A DNA stretch of 64,000 bases from Hedera helix (GCA_947179155.2 OX359267.1:43104292-43168291); one strand, 5' to 3'. Numbered from the stretch's first letter, positions 1 through 13,522 are shown. Numbers and translations are program-made. The notes: generated from the sequence alone by a model not told the origin.

Positions 1-1
1 A

Positions 2-292
2 AAGGCTCGTGGTCCTCCTGGAGGGCCAAATAGGTACCCTTCTGCTGCGAACCCTGCCGGTGGTTATTATGCTGATCGTGGGGGACAAGGTGGAGGTTTT
101 AATAGTGCACCATATCCAGCACAAGGGCGGGGGCCACCAAGTGGTGTGCCTGCCTCTGGTTCTCGAGGAGCCTCTGGTGGTTACGGTGTTCCCCCACCTA
201 ATTATTCCCAAAATGGTCAATATTCAGGTTCTGGTGCAGGGAGAGGTCCGAATCCAATGGCAGGAAATCGAAATCAGCAGTATTGGCAATAA
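2..292 (+). CDS. C-terminal end of a Gly/Pro/Asn-rich, probably RNA-associated protein (partial, 5' end outside window)
   Basis: An open frame enters from the left edge and ends at TAA 290–292. The 96 visible residues are low in complexity and rich in Gly, Pro, Asn, Tyr, Ser and Arg. They include RGPP and RGPNP motifs and end in NQQYWQ. This is typical of a disordered tail on a plant RNA-binding or RNA-processing protein. A 5'-3' exoribonuclease (XRN-type) tail is one possibility, but no folded domain is visible, so I do not name the gene. The overlapping frame starting at base 9 has a less biased composition and no support. The gene converges on the carrier gene at 1610–6348. Confidence 0.6.
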   Translation, partial: KARGPPGGPNRYPSAANPAGGYYADRGGQGGGFNSAPYPAQGRGPPSGVPASGSRGASGGYGVPPPNYSQNGQYSGSGAGRGPNPMAGNRNQQYWQ

Positions 293-1609
293 ACTCAGTG
301 ATATAATGCTTGCTATTTTTATGAAGCAGCTAATGCTTGCAATTTAAAATTGCCTAAAGGCAAAGGAGAATAATCCTTTGTGGATTGCATTTTGCAAAGC
401 TGTTAGGACTGACTACAGTAGGAACTTGTGGACATGTATAGTTATTTTAGAGCTTGAATATTTAAGGGAGTTGTATTCTTGTATAAACTATAAAGTACTG
501 ATACTAAGTGGTCCAAGTTGATGAATACACAACAAATATTCTGGTTACGACTTCATGCCTCGTTCTTATTGAAACAGAAATAATTAAATTATGGGTCCTT
601 ATTGCTCTACATTTTATCATATTTTTTCTTCCTGTTTTACTCTTTTACGGCAATGGCATGGAGCTAGTATAGCTTATCCATTTTGATTGAAAAGAGAATT
701 TCCATTCAACAATTTTTTTTTGTTCAATTTCTATTTAGAAGCAGTTATGCCCCGCTTTGGATTGCAAGGCAGAAATCTACATAGATAGTTCATTGGCAAC
801 ACATTTGCTGCAAAGTGCAATTTAATAATGGATAATTCAGACCTGCAAGTGTTCTACCTGAACCCTGGACAGTTCAAGAGAGTTTGAAGCCGCTGTCCTA
901 TTAGGACACTAGGGTTGATAGTAGTATGCCACCGGATTACTATTGCTTTAACCACGACTGTACTTCTGCAGATATGGGCATGTAAGACTGTACTTCTGTA
1001 GATATGGGCATGTGAGACGACGCCACCAATGATTATCTCACCCTATTGGTCTGTGATGTTGAATGTGGATGGATTAATCTCAGTCGCTGTATTTTTTATT
1101 ATTTGTTTATTATTATTATTATTTGGGGTTTGGGGTGTTGAATGCGTTTGTATAGATTTGAACATCGTTGATTGATTAACACTGTTGAGTTTGGTGTTGC
1201 AGTTAGCATCGAATCTAGTCCAACACCTATTTCAAAGCCTGTCACATCTTTACTTTTGAACGGCTTAAAAATAAAAGGAGGGCCTCCACCCCAAGGGACA
1301 GTTTGATCTTCAAGTCATCTTTAACTGAAAAACTTTTGGCACCTTTAGCAGTCATTTGAACTACAGATTTACCTAAACAACATAAAGTTCTAACTTTACT
1401 TCCTTGGAATAGCCAAGGAAAGGCAGAAAGATTATTTTGAAACTCCTATTAGAAGTGTGAGACGGGTGTTATACCCTTGTTTACGTTACCAGAAAGAGCC
1501 ATGCTGAGATGCATCATCAAGCACTCCTTTAACAGAGAAACTCCTGTCCATGATGCACCTAAAGCAAGCTCTATCCAGCATCATACTAGTTGAAAGTATG
1601 TCTTTATTC
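293..1609. other. 3' UTR and spacer between two convergent genes
   Basis: No coding frame is convincing here. The first few hundred bases probably hold the 3' UTR of the gene ending at 292. A 30-bp tandem duplication lies at 956–985 and 986–1015, with copies differing at two or three positions. The right end should hold the 3' UTR of the minus-strand carrier gene. Confidence 0.5.
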
Positions 1610-4600
1610 TTACTCCACTTTGAGAACTATCTTCATGAACTCGTACACAAAGTAACTAATGGCAGCCGATGGTAAAACCTGAGAGTACAAAACAAAAACA
1701 AAAAATTGACATCAGAGATTAGAATTTAAAAATAGTAAAACAAGAATAATGTGAAGAGTCCCAAATTTTGAGAACATGCAATTGGATACTTAAGTACTTT
1801 GGTACCGAAAACTGATACCTAGCAATAGGCAAAGCGAAGACATCTGAAGTGGAAAGAAGACATAACCAATGATCAAGCATACACATAAATTAACAAAATA
1901 GAAAACAGATTTGAATTCACATTGACATGTTACTATGAGTTTTGTTGAGGCAGACAGATATTATTGGGTTTTTACTTTCAAGTGTCATTATCTTTTAGAG
2001 CAGTTTGGCAGCTTAATATTGTATCATATTTTGGTTTCGCAAGGCTTTGAATACAAGCCTTACGGCTTGAATTCGTCCCGTCACGGTGTATAGGATGTTT
2101 CACTTTCTTCATTGTTAGGCATTTTCCAACTTTACTCAATTGGCCATTGAAGCTTTAAAAATCAGGCAGAAGATTCTGTCAATTTATGCTGCTCAGTTTA
2201 ACTATCGTAATCGGGAATATCTAGGTTTCCAGTTTATTTTTGTCAATGATCTTCTTTCGAGTATTTCTGGAATCTCATTTCAAGTTGAAGTTGATCAAGG
2301 TTATCCAAATCATTTCCTTCTTTGTATTACTTGCCCTATCCATATTAGATTGCTAATTTTTACTCTATAAAACATTTTAATTCTCTTAATATTAAAAGAG
2401 TTAATTTTTTTAAAAAGATTTTAATAGAGTTAACTATCATTTGTATTAAGCCTTTATGCTTTGACTCCTAATTGTATTGCCTAATCCTTTCGAGGATGAA
2501 ACAATTCTTGCACTGCAGGTAGCGAGTCTCTTGTGAGAGCACACAAACCAATCTTTCTTCTATTTCTGCCTCTTAATCTGTGAATCCTCTGTTCTACAGC
2601 ATAAGCTTACTGCATAAGAGATGTTTCAAAAGCTTTGGCCTACATAGTGAAAAGTAAATCAAAGTACTACCTCTGTCCCACTTTATAAGACAAATAATTT
2701 AACTGCTTTTTTGGTATGCATTTTAAGATGTTTTCAAACATATTAATATATTATATTTTTTAATATATTTTTAATATAATAAAAATATAATATATAATTA
2801 TCTTTGACATGTCACCAAATCCGTGCAGAAAATGTTCAAAACTTAGTCATATAAAAAATGGGACAGAGGGAGTATTAAAGATTTAAATATTGATCTATGG
2901 GGCACACAGGAGGGTAAAATGCTGAACTAAGACACCCTGTGAGACAATGTCTAAGAAGTAAGTAGGAAGAAAATGAGATTCACAAAGGGATTCTAAGCTT
3001 TTATTGCCTACTTAATTCTGGAAATTACATTGATCAACTTTCAATCATAGTACATACTGCCACTTTATCTTGCAAAAGTATTTCTCAAGTAATTTTGGAA
3101 AAGTTACACACACAAAAAAATAAAATAAAATAAAATAAAATACACACACACGCACACAACAATAAGGTAGTTCATGTAATCAAAACATCCATTCATCACC
3201 TGTAATAAGCTGGGAGTCAATCCTGCATAGAGGGCGGGAATGCCACCTTGCTCCATTATCTTGATGCAAGTTGCCACTGCACTCATCTTTGTTTCCCTGA
3301 CTTGCATCTGAAGCTGTCTTCTCACAACTTCAAATGGGTACGTAGCAGCCTCGGCACAAGCTCCAGCAATCGCCCCATATATTAATGTTCTAGTGGGACC
3401 CAACTCCAGTTGTTCAAAAGCATTAAGTTCCTGGCCTGGTTCTTGCATATGTTGAATTCTTTTCCTTCCTTCTGGTGAATGCAGATAAGCTGTTTTCAGA
3501 ATGTCATACACTCCATAGAAAACAGCACCCGAAGGTGCCATGCTTGTTATAGAAGGTCCTAGGCCCTTGTAAAGAGAAAAGAATCCTTCAGTCTGGATCA
3601 TGTGGCGAAAAGCACCAATTACACCACCCAGGGCTTCCCCCCCAGGAGCTACCATTTTTGTCCTAATCTGAAATTTTTTACATATTAGAACGTCACAAGG
3701 AAAAGACTACTGGAAATTCAATTGGACATTATAGTACTAAGAATTAGGAAAAAACAACTAATAAATTTGAAAAGTAAGTTTCATGCAGTTATGAGATGTA
3801 ACATAATTACAATATAATTTAATCGAGTAAGATGATCCAATAACTTAAATCATGAAAATCAACTTGAGGGAGCATAACTCTGGGAAAAAGCCCAAATGTC
3901 TATGCAATATCTTCTTATTACTCTTTTCATTTACTTTTTCCAACATTTCGCTTTACTTCAAAGTTGAGTTATTCAGGCGATCTTGTTTTTTTCATCCACA
4001 TTTTCAGGCTTCAAAAGGCCTATTTTTTAAAAATAAAATAAAATAAATAATTTCAGGCTTGACAAGGCCAAATTAGGAGTTGACAGACCAGAATCCTCAT
4101 CCATGCCTATGTTTACTCCCAATTTTAGATTTAGACAAATTTTGTTCACTCCTAAATTTTTACTTCACAAGCTCGCCTTGTTGTCAACAATAGATCATCA
4201 ACGAAATTTTAATGCTGCGAGGAAAAGGGAGAAAGACACTTTCCAAACCCATATAAAGCAGAATGATTTCATGCCAGTGTGATGTTCAAATTCCTTTGAA
4301 ATTATTAATAAATTGATTATGAAATCCAACTCAAATATTAGTTAAGCAGAATCATAAGGTTTGAAGTGTCGCTCACTTGCAACCTTAGCTTATGGAAAAC
4401 GTTAATTGTACTTACCAGACGGTAAAAAAAGAACAAAAACAAAACAAACGGAGATTCACAAGAAAATAAAGATTTTCTAGGTCAGCTCAATCTATAAGTG
4501 AGTCCCTGCTCAATGCATCCCCACATGCACAGAGACAAGAAAGGAAATTCACTATTTTCCAATCCTATCCAGACTTTCATACCTCCCATGAGACAGTAAA

Positions 4601-6348
4601 TGCAAAGTAGAAAATATTTTTGAGAAGGAAAATGAAAGCTCAATGCAGGAAACCATGAAACCACGTATAAGAAATTTCTTAATTGTGACATACAGTGTCC
4701 ATAGGTATGCAGAGTACTGTTGCTGTAATTCCAGCTGCAGCTCCGGCAACAAACCTTTCAAAATTTGTTGTTTCCTCGTTCCCAGTTAGCCTGAGCAGTT
4801 CATTCCTGTATGTGTCATAAGCATAGAAATTGATAGCCTTAAAAGGAGCAGTGCGAAGAATATTAACAAAATTTCCTTTCCAAAAGCCCTTCAGGCCTTG
4901 CGTAGCTGCTATTGACTTGATAAGCTCAATAAGATTCTTTTGTTCACCCCGCACTATATATTCCAGTTTTAGTCTCTCGAGTGGGGCAACAAAAGTTCTG
5001 ATACAACAAATTCAATTCATTAGGGATGATGCTAGTCAATGAAAAAATTATACTAACATTAAAAGAAATGGGCATGTGCATCATAAACAAACAAAGAGAT
5101 GAAAAGTGAAAACTAAGCCTAATCCACCATTTACCGGAAGAACCATTCAGTGATAAAGAAATTAGTATGAAGTATGACACAAATATGCCTTGAACTGATG
5201 TGCAAAAATATGTGTAAGACTTTTGAAACCATTCGAGACCATCTCATCTTCTCCAAAAAATGGAGCAAATTCAACTGACCTAATCACGTGAATTTCTATA
5301 TTCTGCTCAATGGTCCACAATTGCACTAGTTTCATCATGATCCATTAGAGAAAATCTCTTGTAGTAGCAATTTCAAGATGAAATGTATGTAATCAATTTA
5401 TGAGTTTAAGCAAGGACAATAACAAAAGATCAATTTTTTTTAATTTCTTTTTCTAAGCTTTTGAACTAGAAAATGCAAAACTATCAGTTAAAGCCTAACA
5501 CTGCCAATTAGAGATACACTCCCTCCATTTTATAACTGTCGTTTTAGTTTATTTTTTACATTCCAAAATAATTGTCGTTTGCATATATAGGAGAATCTTA
5601 AATTCTCTTTCCTATAATACCCATGTTTATATCCTCTTTTCAAGGATATTTAATAGATTCAAAGTTTCAAACAACTACTTTTCATTCTCTCTCATTTTTT
5701 CAATAAAGGATAATAGTGTTATTTTCTTCTTAAAACTAAACTATTAATTGTTATCCTTAATAAGTGTGCAGATACTTTTAGTGACAGATAATATGGAATG
5801 GAGGGAGTATATACAGATACGTATAGAGAGACGAACCTAGAGACCATGGCAGAAACAGCTCCAGCCCAGAGATGCTTAGCTGTATTGAAGGCACCTCCTC
5901 CTCCTCGTAACTTAACCTCCTTCTGTTCCTGCTGATGCTTCTCAAGCACCTCAAACGCTGCCGTTTCATCCTCGGCATTTTTATCCCCATTTTGCCCCAG
6001 AATTTCACCTGAATCCGGAACAAAACCCTCACCACTTCCCTTCACTGACAAACTCACGGACAAAAATCCTCCCCTCCGTTCCGTACCACGCCAGAAAATC
6101 TCATTTCCGCCTTCTCTCCTGCCAGTACGCGGCCGCGTAGAACATGAGATCGAGGTCGAAAAATCAATCGAAGAAGAAGAATCGCTCTGTAATAAAATAA
6201 AAGACGAAGGAACAGATTGCTCGAGAAATAATCCACCATTTATGAAAGGAACTGAAGAATCTGTAATAGGTAAATCAGTGTTGAATTGAAGTAGTTGTGA
6301 ATCTTCAGATGACATCATGTTATGAATCCAAAGCTCAAATCCCCGCAT
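1610..6348 (-). CDS. BTL3: BTL3-type (Brittle-1-like) mitochondrial carrier, probable adenine nucleotide transporter
   Basis: Four exons on the minus strand: 6348–5837, 4997–4694, 3667–3200 and 1678–1610 (stop 1612–1610). All junctions are GT–AG and phases fit, giving 450 residues; Arabidopsis BTL3 is about 430. The product should be a six-helix inner-membrane exchanger of the mitochondrial carrier family. The three carrier signatures are visible: PLERLK near residue 176, PMDTIR near 269 (split by an intron) and PFEVVRR near 383. The first ~160 residues are Ser-, Gly- and acid-rich and probably disordered. The last exon encodes only 22 residues and follows a 1.5-kb intron; without it the third exon reads into nonsense after LLQ. 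The start at 6348 is my choice; a Met ten codons later is possible. Substrate is inferred from the family. Confidence 0.9.
2667..2872. mobile_element. Stowaway-type MITE in the last intron of the BTL3-like gene
   Basis: The 206-bp element has terminal inverted repeats, CTACCTCTGTCCCA at the left and the complement of CTCCCTCTGTCCCA at the right. TA dinucleotides flank both ends (2665–2666 and 2873–2874). The interior is AT-rich and noncoding, as in Tc1/mariner-derived Stowaway MITEs. Confidence 0.85.
5519..5807. mobile_element. Stowaway-like MITE in the first intron of the BTL3-like gene
   Basis: The 289-bp element begins CTCCCTCCATT and ends AATGGAGGGAG, a perfect 11-bp terminal inverted repeat. 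TA lies just right of the element; on the left the nearest TA is separated by two bases. It ends about 30 bp from the exon 1 splice donor. Confidence 0.75.
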
Positions 6349-8240
6349 TTCAAAAGTAGTAAGTAGTATAATGTATTGATTTGTAATGTAAATTAGTAAA
6401 AATATCAAATGCTAATAATATCAGTGTTCGATTGAGAGAAAGAGGATGAAATTGAGTGAGTTTGGAAAAAATGTGTTAATAAGAAGAGAGAAAGAGGGGA
6501 GGGGGAGGGAATGAGAATGAAGGAAGAGAGAATAATACGACTCTACTAATTAGTAATTACAATACATGGAATAAAGACAAAAGGGAAGAGATCGAAAGGG
6601 AAAGGAGGGAAGTTGTTGGGATTGTATCGCTTTGTTTGCATCGCCGCATTTGTTGTACAAAGTTTTGTTTCTGTTTGCTGTTTTGTTTTTTTATTATGAT
6701 ATTTAATATAGGATTTTCTTAAAACGTAGGGCACATGTATAATATTATTTATTTATATATTTATATTAAATTTAATATATAAAAAAATAACATTAAGTGG
6801 ACCTTTTAATATAATGAGTTAATTTTTTAATTATATTTAATCCTACGTCATAATTTGACAGTTTTTTTTTATTTTTATATTTAGATATATACGACGCATT
6901 TACTTTTATTTCAGAGATAATTAGAATTTTCTAACGACAGTAACTTATTCGGACAGTATATTCCTTTGTTTCCATTGTGTATAGATAATTGGTGCAGTTA
7001 ATATATATAGAAATACTTTACATTTCCCCCTATATCTTGGATTTTATTTGTTTAAAAAAATTATATTTAAAATTAAATTATTTATATTAATTTAATATTA
7101 TTTTGAACTATTTTATTCCATGATTAAGGATTAATAGTCCTATAGACTATTTTTTTTATCATTCCTAAGATTATTTATGAGAGATTAATAATCCAACATT
7201 ATGAAAATAATAATCTCTCATCATGAAATAAAATAATTCGAAATAGTATTAAATTAATACAAATAGACTAATCCTAAATATTATTTTTACAAACAAACAT
7301 AGCATTGGATCTTTTAAACTAAATGAGTTCAACACTTCCGGGAATTTATTAGTCCCGATGAGAAAACATATATGCACTCCTATATTACAAAGTTAAACAT
7401 GACACGGGCATTACTTATAATATTTTGAGTGTATAAAATCTTAAAATTTATTTTTATCAAAAATAAGAATATTAAAATTTCTCTTAAACTAGACAAAAAA
7501 AAAGACACACACAATTCGTTCGTATACACAATATATAAAATTATTGATAACTTTTAGTAACAGATTATTAGGTATCAATACTAAAAAATATGGTAAACAT
7601 TATAAAGAGATAAAGTTGTGACGTCCTTTTTTTTTCTTTATTTTGGGATAACAAGCCTCTTTCTTTATTTTGCACAAAGTTACATATTTAAATTTATCTC
7701 TCAACAAAAATTCATTTCTTACGTAACGAATAAAAGAAAATTAAGAGGTGAATTGATTAAAACAAATCTGTAAAGTTTATATTTTGTCTTTTTGAAGTGG
7801 AGCATGGTGGAGTCAAAGGTCGATTACGTATTATTCTCTATTTTTAAAAATTATAGTTCTAAATTTTGACATTATAATATTTTTAATCAGTCTCGATTAA
7901 AATTTCTGATTCCGCCTATTTTTTTTTAGTAAAGATAACAATAAAGGATGACTGTTTTTTTTCCCTAATAAAAAAATATTTAGTAGCAAGACTAAGAATT
8001 AGCTACCAAGAACTGATGCGAAAGATCGCCTATAATTCAACAACTATAGTCCAGGTCTCTAAGTAGCACGAATACAAGTGAAGTACCTTTACAATTGGCA
8101 TGTTTGGTCTTAATCTTTCCAAGTCACCCTTAGGGTCCCTCACCCATCATCCAATTTTTTCTAATGAGTATTCATTTACTAATATTTTTTTGTGAGAATA
8201 GGAATCAATTTCAAAATATGATCTTGTGATATCAATCACT
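6349..8240. other. 5' flank of the BTL3-like gene and AT-rich spacer
   Basis: 6420–6540 is purine-rich on the plus strand (GAGAGAAAGAGG) and is a plausible pyrimidine-rich 5' UTR or core promoter of the minus-strand carrier gene. From about 6740 the sequence is AT-rich with no convincing coding frame. A degenerate Tourist MITE copy lies at about 7030–7306. Confidence 0.5.
7030..7306. mobile_element. Degenerate Tourist-like MITE relic
   Basis: It shares many blocks with the intact element at 25631–25976: a run like GGATTAATAGTCC, the string TCTCTCATCATG, ATTAATACAAATAG, and the right end ACAAACAAACATAGC. The left terminus is eroded and no target duplication is clear. Confidence 0.6.
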
Positions 8241-8451
8241 AACAGCCCTTCACAAAATTTTACCCTAGTGGTGAAGCTTTAAGAAGATGGCTATATTATG
8301 CTTTGTACAAGTTGACCATGTCCATCATCCGAATGGGGGATATATCCTTCCTGGAAATGGGCAACATTATAATGACAATCACTCTGCTGGAAATAGAAAG
8401 AGCATATGAATATGATTCTTCCCGTGGTTGGTGTGATGTTTCTAATTAAGC
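8239..8451 (+). other. Unassigned segment with two short overlapping open frames
   Basis: This stretch is less AT-biased than its surroundings. It holds a 40-codon ATG frame (8287–8409) and, in another frame, an ATG-less open stretch of about 69 codons ending near 8451. Neither resembles a family I recognise. It could be an eroded exon or chance. Low confidence that it is functional. Confidence 0.2.
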
Positions 8452-11400
8452 TACATGAGAATAAGGTATTGGGTACCATCAACATGACAGTATCCTTTTT
8501 ATCCCATATGGTAGCTCATACATGCACAAAAAATTAATATTTTTATAAAAAAAATTGATAATTTTGTAAAAAATAATTAACATAAATAATAAATGAGACC
8601 CATATTCAATAAGGCATTGCGTAACTATTAATTATCTTTATACTTGGCATTCACTCTGTAATTAACAAAATACTATTAAGATTAAATATGGACTAAATTT
8701 AACTCTAAGCCCTAACGTGAATTTCGCAACGAGAGCCCTACTCTTTCCAAAATATAATGAGAGGCCCAAAAATCTAGGTCACTTCATTTTTGGAGTCTGA
8801 TTTGGGAGCGGACAAATAAAATTTGTAGTGATTAGTGACTAGACTCGTTAAAAGCGTCTCAAGTTCACGGGCATTTATAAAAAGATGGGATTTAAGCTTA
8901 TTTTTTTAAGATTAATAAAATTTGAATCTTTTTGACTTAGCTCAATTTTGGCCCAACCTAAATAAGCTCAATCCACAGTGGCCTTGCCCAACCCACTCTT
9001 TAATAGTAATCCAAAACAAATGTATTTCATTAACCCTATCTACTATAACAAAATTTTAAAGTCAAGAGTTGATCGAATTAAACCATTTTAAGAATTTTAA
9101 ACTAACAGAAAAGAAATAGTACTTCTTCCTCTATCTTTCTCGATTTTCATTTTCACTCTCTCTATATCTCACTCGTCTTACTTAAATTAACTGTTTTTAA
9201 TCTTTCAATTAAATATTTTTATGAAAAGACTTATTTCCATCTCTTTCTATATGGTTTAATCAGAATTTACATAATACAACTATCATAATTATATATTCAT
9301 TACTTGAGAATTGAATGAAAGCATTATATTTTATCATTAATATATAGTGTTTTAACTTTTTTTTATAGTTGGACTATTTGGTAACGATGATATTTGGTCA
9401 TTCAGTGTTATTTTATCAAGAAATAAAATAAATTATAAATAATGTGTTGGATTGTGTACAAGTAAACATATACAACATAAAAAAAATACAGTCAAAAAAT
9501 AATTAATAAGTTAGTCAAAATAGATTATCTATTATTGATGTCATGTTAAACAATTGAAACTTTTTGTTTATTTTGCTCTATATTATTTTTTTTTTCAAAT
9601 GATTATTACTTCATGTTTCATAAGAAAAAAAACAATAACATTACAACGACCTTATTCTTTCAATTAAAAAAAATAAAGCAAAATTTGCAAAAGCCCATAG
9701 GCCAGCCCATTGTGTCTTGGGCTATGGACCTCACTTTTAGAGTTTAATAAAAATTAATTTTTTTGGCTCAACTTACAAACCCATTTGTCAAATCTATTGG
9801 TTACAGATGAATTGAAAATTCATAGTCTTTCAAAAGCCCAGGAATTGTATAATAGCTCTTAATATTGGGCCTTGACGTATTCCTTATCTAGACTCTAGCC
9901 TAAAACTAATGACAGGCTTTGCAGCAGCATCAAATGTTATGACATCTTAAAAATATATTTAAATTTAATACTAATATGAATATAAAATACTATAAGTATA
10001 ATCTCAGCACATTTTAAAATTGGTACAATATTCACCAAAAATCTAACAATCTATGCTGGACACTCTTCATGACTTGTTGAACTATATTGCAAAATAAAAT
10101 TTATTATTCTCCTTGTTTCATGATATAAGAATTGATTTGAATTATTTAAATTTTAAAAATAATAAATTATACAATACTTTACTAATTTTTTAAAATATTT
10201 ATAATTATATTAACTAAAATAAAATAAAATTTAATTATATTTAATCTTGTAACTATAAGGGTGTGCAGGAGATGAAAAATAAGTAATTGATTTATCATCT
10301 CTTTTTTTAAAACGACAAGTCTGCATACATAAAATTAAACATTATATTTATTTTAATTATTAAAAAATTAGACATAACACGAATTTTAATGTCATATTTT
10401 ATTTTTTAATGATCAAAATAAATATAATGTATTTATAATTATTCTTTTTTAAATTATATTAGAGCTGTTGTGGCGCGGTTGGAAGCTGTCAAGTAATTAT
10501 GTCTTAAAATCTCCTACTACTGAACAGGACAGATAACAGCTCCTCTGCCATCTTTTATTCTGAAATGTGCAATAAAGGCCCAAACAATTGGCCGTTGACC
10601 TTAATAAGGTTGCTTCCTTTCTTTAACCAATGTATTGCTTTAAAAATTTCAACATTTTAATATCTACTTTTAGTTTACTTCTCAACGTTCAGTTATTTAA
10701 TAGTGATTTATTTTTAAATTAGTTTTATGTCTCATTCATCGTAATTCGATCAATTGCTCATCATAAGGTTGCGTTTTTTTTTACACAATTTGTTCCTGTC
10801 CTATATTACTATATATTTTTATCTTTAAGTAGTACTTTTTTGGGGGAGGCAGAAAAAGAAGCAACATATTTCTTTAACATCAAGGAAATTGTTAGTTGTA
10901 CGAGAGTATTTAATTTGATATTTTTGTAAATGTTATCGGGACACAAATATTGTAACATCCTAATTTTATATCGTAATGCAGAGATACTTAGATGTGTATA
11001 TAAAGACTTTTTATATTATCATTAGGACTGAAATTATTATTATTAATACATTTCGTCATGATCTTTAAGGTGAGTCTATAATGAGTTAAGACGCCCTAAA
11101 TAAATATTATTGAGACAATACTATTATACTATATATGACCTAATTTAAGCTCGAGATTTGACAAATGTGGGTGAATACAAAAAAGAGGGTGAGTGCAATT
11201 GATCACAAAACTAACCAAAAACCTCCCTTTTCTTTCTTGTTAGTTGTTACCATCATTCTTAACTCTTACCAACCAGCAACTACAAAAGTTTGGTTTTCTT
11301 TTCATCTGTCCTACTGTTCCAATTCCCAAATCAATTGTTACCTTAAAGACTTGACCTACTCTAACAATCTATATATGCCATGCCTTTAACTAGCTGTCTA

Positions 11401-11850
11401 CAAGACATTGTTGCAGCCAGCGGTTCAAATTGTTTCTCCTTTGTATGGCAACCGGGCCCATCCCACCATTACTGCTGATATTATACTCTATCACCAAACT
11501 GAAATATATCAGCTTTTTTTGGTCTTTCTATCCCTGAGTTCAAAATTTTCTACAAAATTGCAGTAATGGCGATAACGGTGGTTGTGGTGTGTGGAGGAGG
11601 GAGAGAAAAGTGAAGGAGGATTTGATATGATTTTTATCATATTTGGATTTGGCTTTGGTTTTAAAAAAATTGGGATTAATTCAAGAGATTGAAATTCTGG
11701 AAATTGAGTTTCTATCGTAGTGCTTTTTTAATTATATTTTTAATATTATTAGTTTATTTTAATATATTTAGACATAATGTATCTAAATTACTCTTGCAAA
11801 ATTTGATTTATCGGCACATTAGGTCATTTTTTATCGGTTAAAACGTCAGG
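8452..11850. other. AT-rich intergenic spacer
   Basis: I see no gene here. 10110–10250 contains blocks like those in the Stowaway-related elements at 14807 and 46574 and is probably a relic. The rest is AT-rich unique-looking sequence. Confidence 0.5.
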
Positions 11851-12762
11851 GGTGTACTTTGTTTAACATAATTGAATTTTAAGATGTATTTAAATACGTT
11901 TTAAATATAAAAACACAAACTTCAACTTTAAAGCTTGACCTATGCAAAAGTTCAGCCCAGTCTAGGCAGAGGATTGGCCCAGCCTAACCTACGCAGAGGA
12001 CCGTCCCAGCCTAGTTAATTCGTTTTAACTATAAACTATGTTTATAACCTCATGTTAGTGTGGTACAGAATCTCTTTGTTTATGACCTCATGTTGGTGTG
12101 GTACATAATGAGTTTGAATTTTTCTATGGCAGTCTCATACCAATCCCAAGAATATGAAGACGTTTTTACTGGTGATCAATGTACATACATATTTTTCTTT
12201 TTCATACTCACCAGAAAACACAAAATAAAAAAATGTTACATACAAGTATGGTCTTGCCAATGTGACAACTTTTTATGGTAGTGATTTGTGAGATATTTTT
12301 TTTTATCACAATTTATGGTTACAACTTTCAAAAAGGTTATATTTTTTTGAAGATTTGAATTTTGAAGACATTTTAAAAATATTTTGAAGTAAAATATTTG
12401 TAATCGACTCATTATTTATTATTGATTAATTACTCATTTTTAATTTTTTTGTCAATACATTTAATTAATATAGTAGTTAGTTTATTTAATATTTATATTT
12501 CACATTAAAAATTAGTTGATTACATTTTTAGGCCTGACCTGGCCTAAGGACTGGCCTGACCTGACCCAAAGTCTGGCCCGGCCTAGCTTACAGGCTTGGC
12601 CCGGCCTGGCCTACAGGCCTCAAAAGGCCAGACTTTGATCGAGAAGTTCGGTCTGGCCCGGCCTACAGGCTCAAAAGTCAAAGTCTGACCTAGCCTGGTC
12701 AACGGCCAAAGCCTACCAGACTCAAGCCAGGCTGGACCAGTCCGGCCTACTGTGCATGTCTA
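11851..12762. mobile_element. Probable non-autonomous hAT-like element with GGCC-rich subterminal repeats
   Basis: Two GC-rich blocks, 11937–12016 and 12530–12760, stand out from AT-rich surroundings. They repeat short motifs such as GGCCTGACC, GGCCCGGCC and CAGCCTA. Read inward, the right end starts TAGACATGCACAG, like many plant hAT termini. I could not fix the left end or an 8-bp target duplication, so the boundaries are approximate and class is inferred. Confidence 0.45.
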
Positions 12763-13310
12763 ACTAGGGGTCGTTCAAAAATATTTTTTTTTAATTTAAA
12801 ATTAAAATTTTAATCAATTTATAAATTAAAATTTTAATAGATTTATAAATAAAAGTATTCGGTATCACCTTTACTTATAAGTCGAGAATTATAAGTAATA
12901 ATTGTGGATGTGTTCGACTAATAATGATTTATAAATTAAATAAAATGTAAGAATTATTAAAATGTCTTTTAGTAAGAAGAATATTAAAAAAAATAAAAGA
13001 GAATATTTTTATTATTTTATTTGGGTTAATTAACTTTAAAAAAAATAACTTCCCAAATATTCTTTTTAATTTAATTACTTATAAGTTACGTCCACTAACT
13101 TACAAATAAGTGCCGAAAGGATATATACCTGTGAAAGAATTATCATGTGGCGAACGTCAAAAATTGTTTAACTCGCTTGTACAAAATGTCAATTTGCTTT
13201 GATAATATTACTTTTATTTGTATGAGGAAGTATTATAGTTTGCAAGACGAAGTATACATCGAAAGGAACTCATGCCTCATTGGCTAACAATATGGGCCAG
13301 TTATGATATA

Positions 13311-13522
13311 CTCCATTGGTCCAAAACTACAGATATATTTTAATTAATATAAAAATCTAAAATTTAAAATTAACACAAAATTATAATCTAAATTAACTAA
13401 AAAAATATTATTAATTATTATATTTGTTTGTTTTCAAAACTTAAATGTATTCATATCAAATTTGAATTTCATAAATTATCTTTAAAAAATTTAAATGTAT
13501 TTTTAATTTGAAGCAGAAGGAG
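13311..13522. mobile_element. Stowaway-like MITE
   Basis: The element starts TACTCCATTGGTCC and ends GAAGGAGTA, with TA on both sides and an AT-rich noncoding interior with internal inverted repetition. Its ends match the CTCC(A/C)T…GGAG pattern of other Stowaway elements in the window. Confidence 0.65.

Noticed and set aside
9..347. 112-codon ATG frame at the left edge
   Set aside because: It overlaps the frame ending at 292, which has the consistent low-complexity Gly/Pro composition of a real protein tail; the 9–347 frame has no such support.
2140..2370. 76-codon frame on the plus strand inside the BTL3 intron
   Set aside because: No recognised motif or splice context, and it lies within an intron of a well-supported gene on the other strand.
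6349..6408. Upstream extension of BTL3 exon 1 to an ATG at 6408
   Set aside because: The 20 added residues are AT-driven hydrophobic codons; MRGFELW at 6348 starts the segment with normal coding composition.
10461..10520. Possible tRNA or SINE A-box (GTGGCGCGGTTGG)
   Set aside because: No matching B-box, acceptor stem or anticodon arm could be folded around it.
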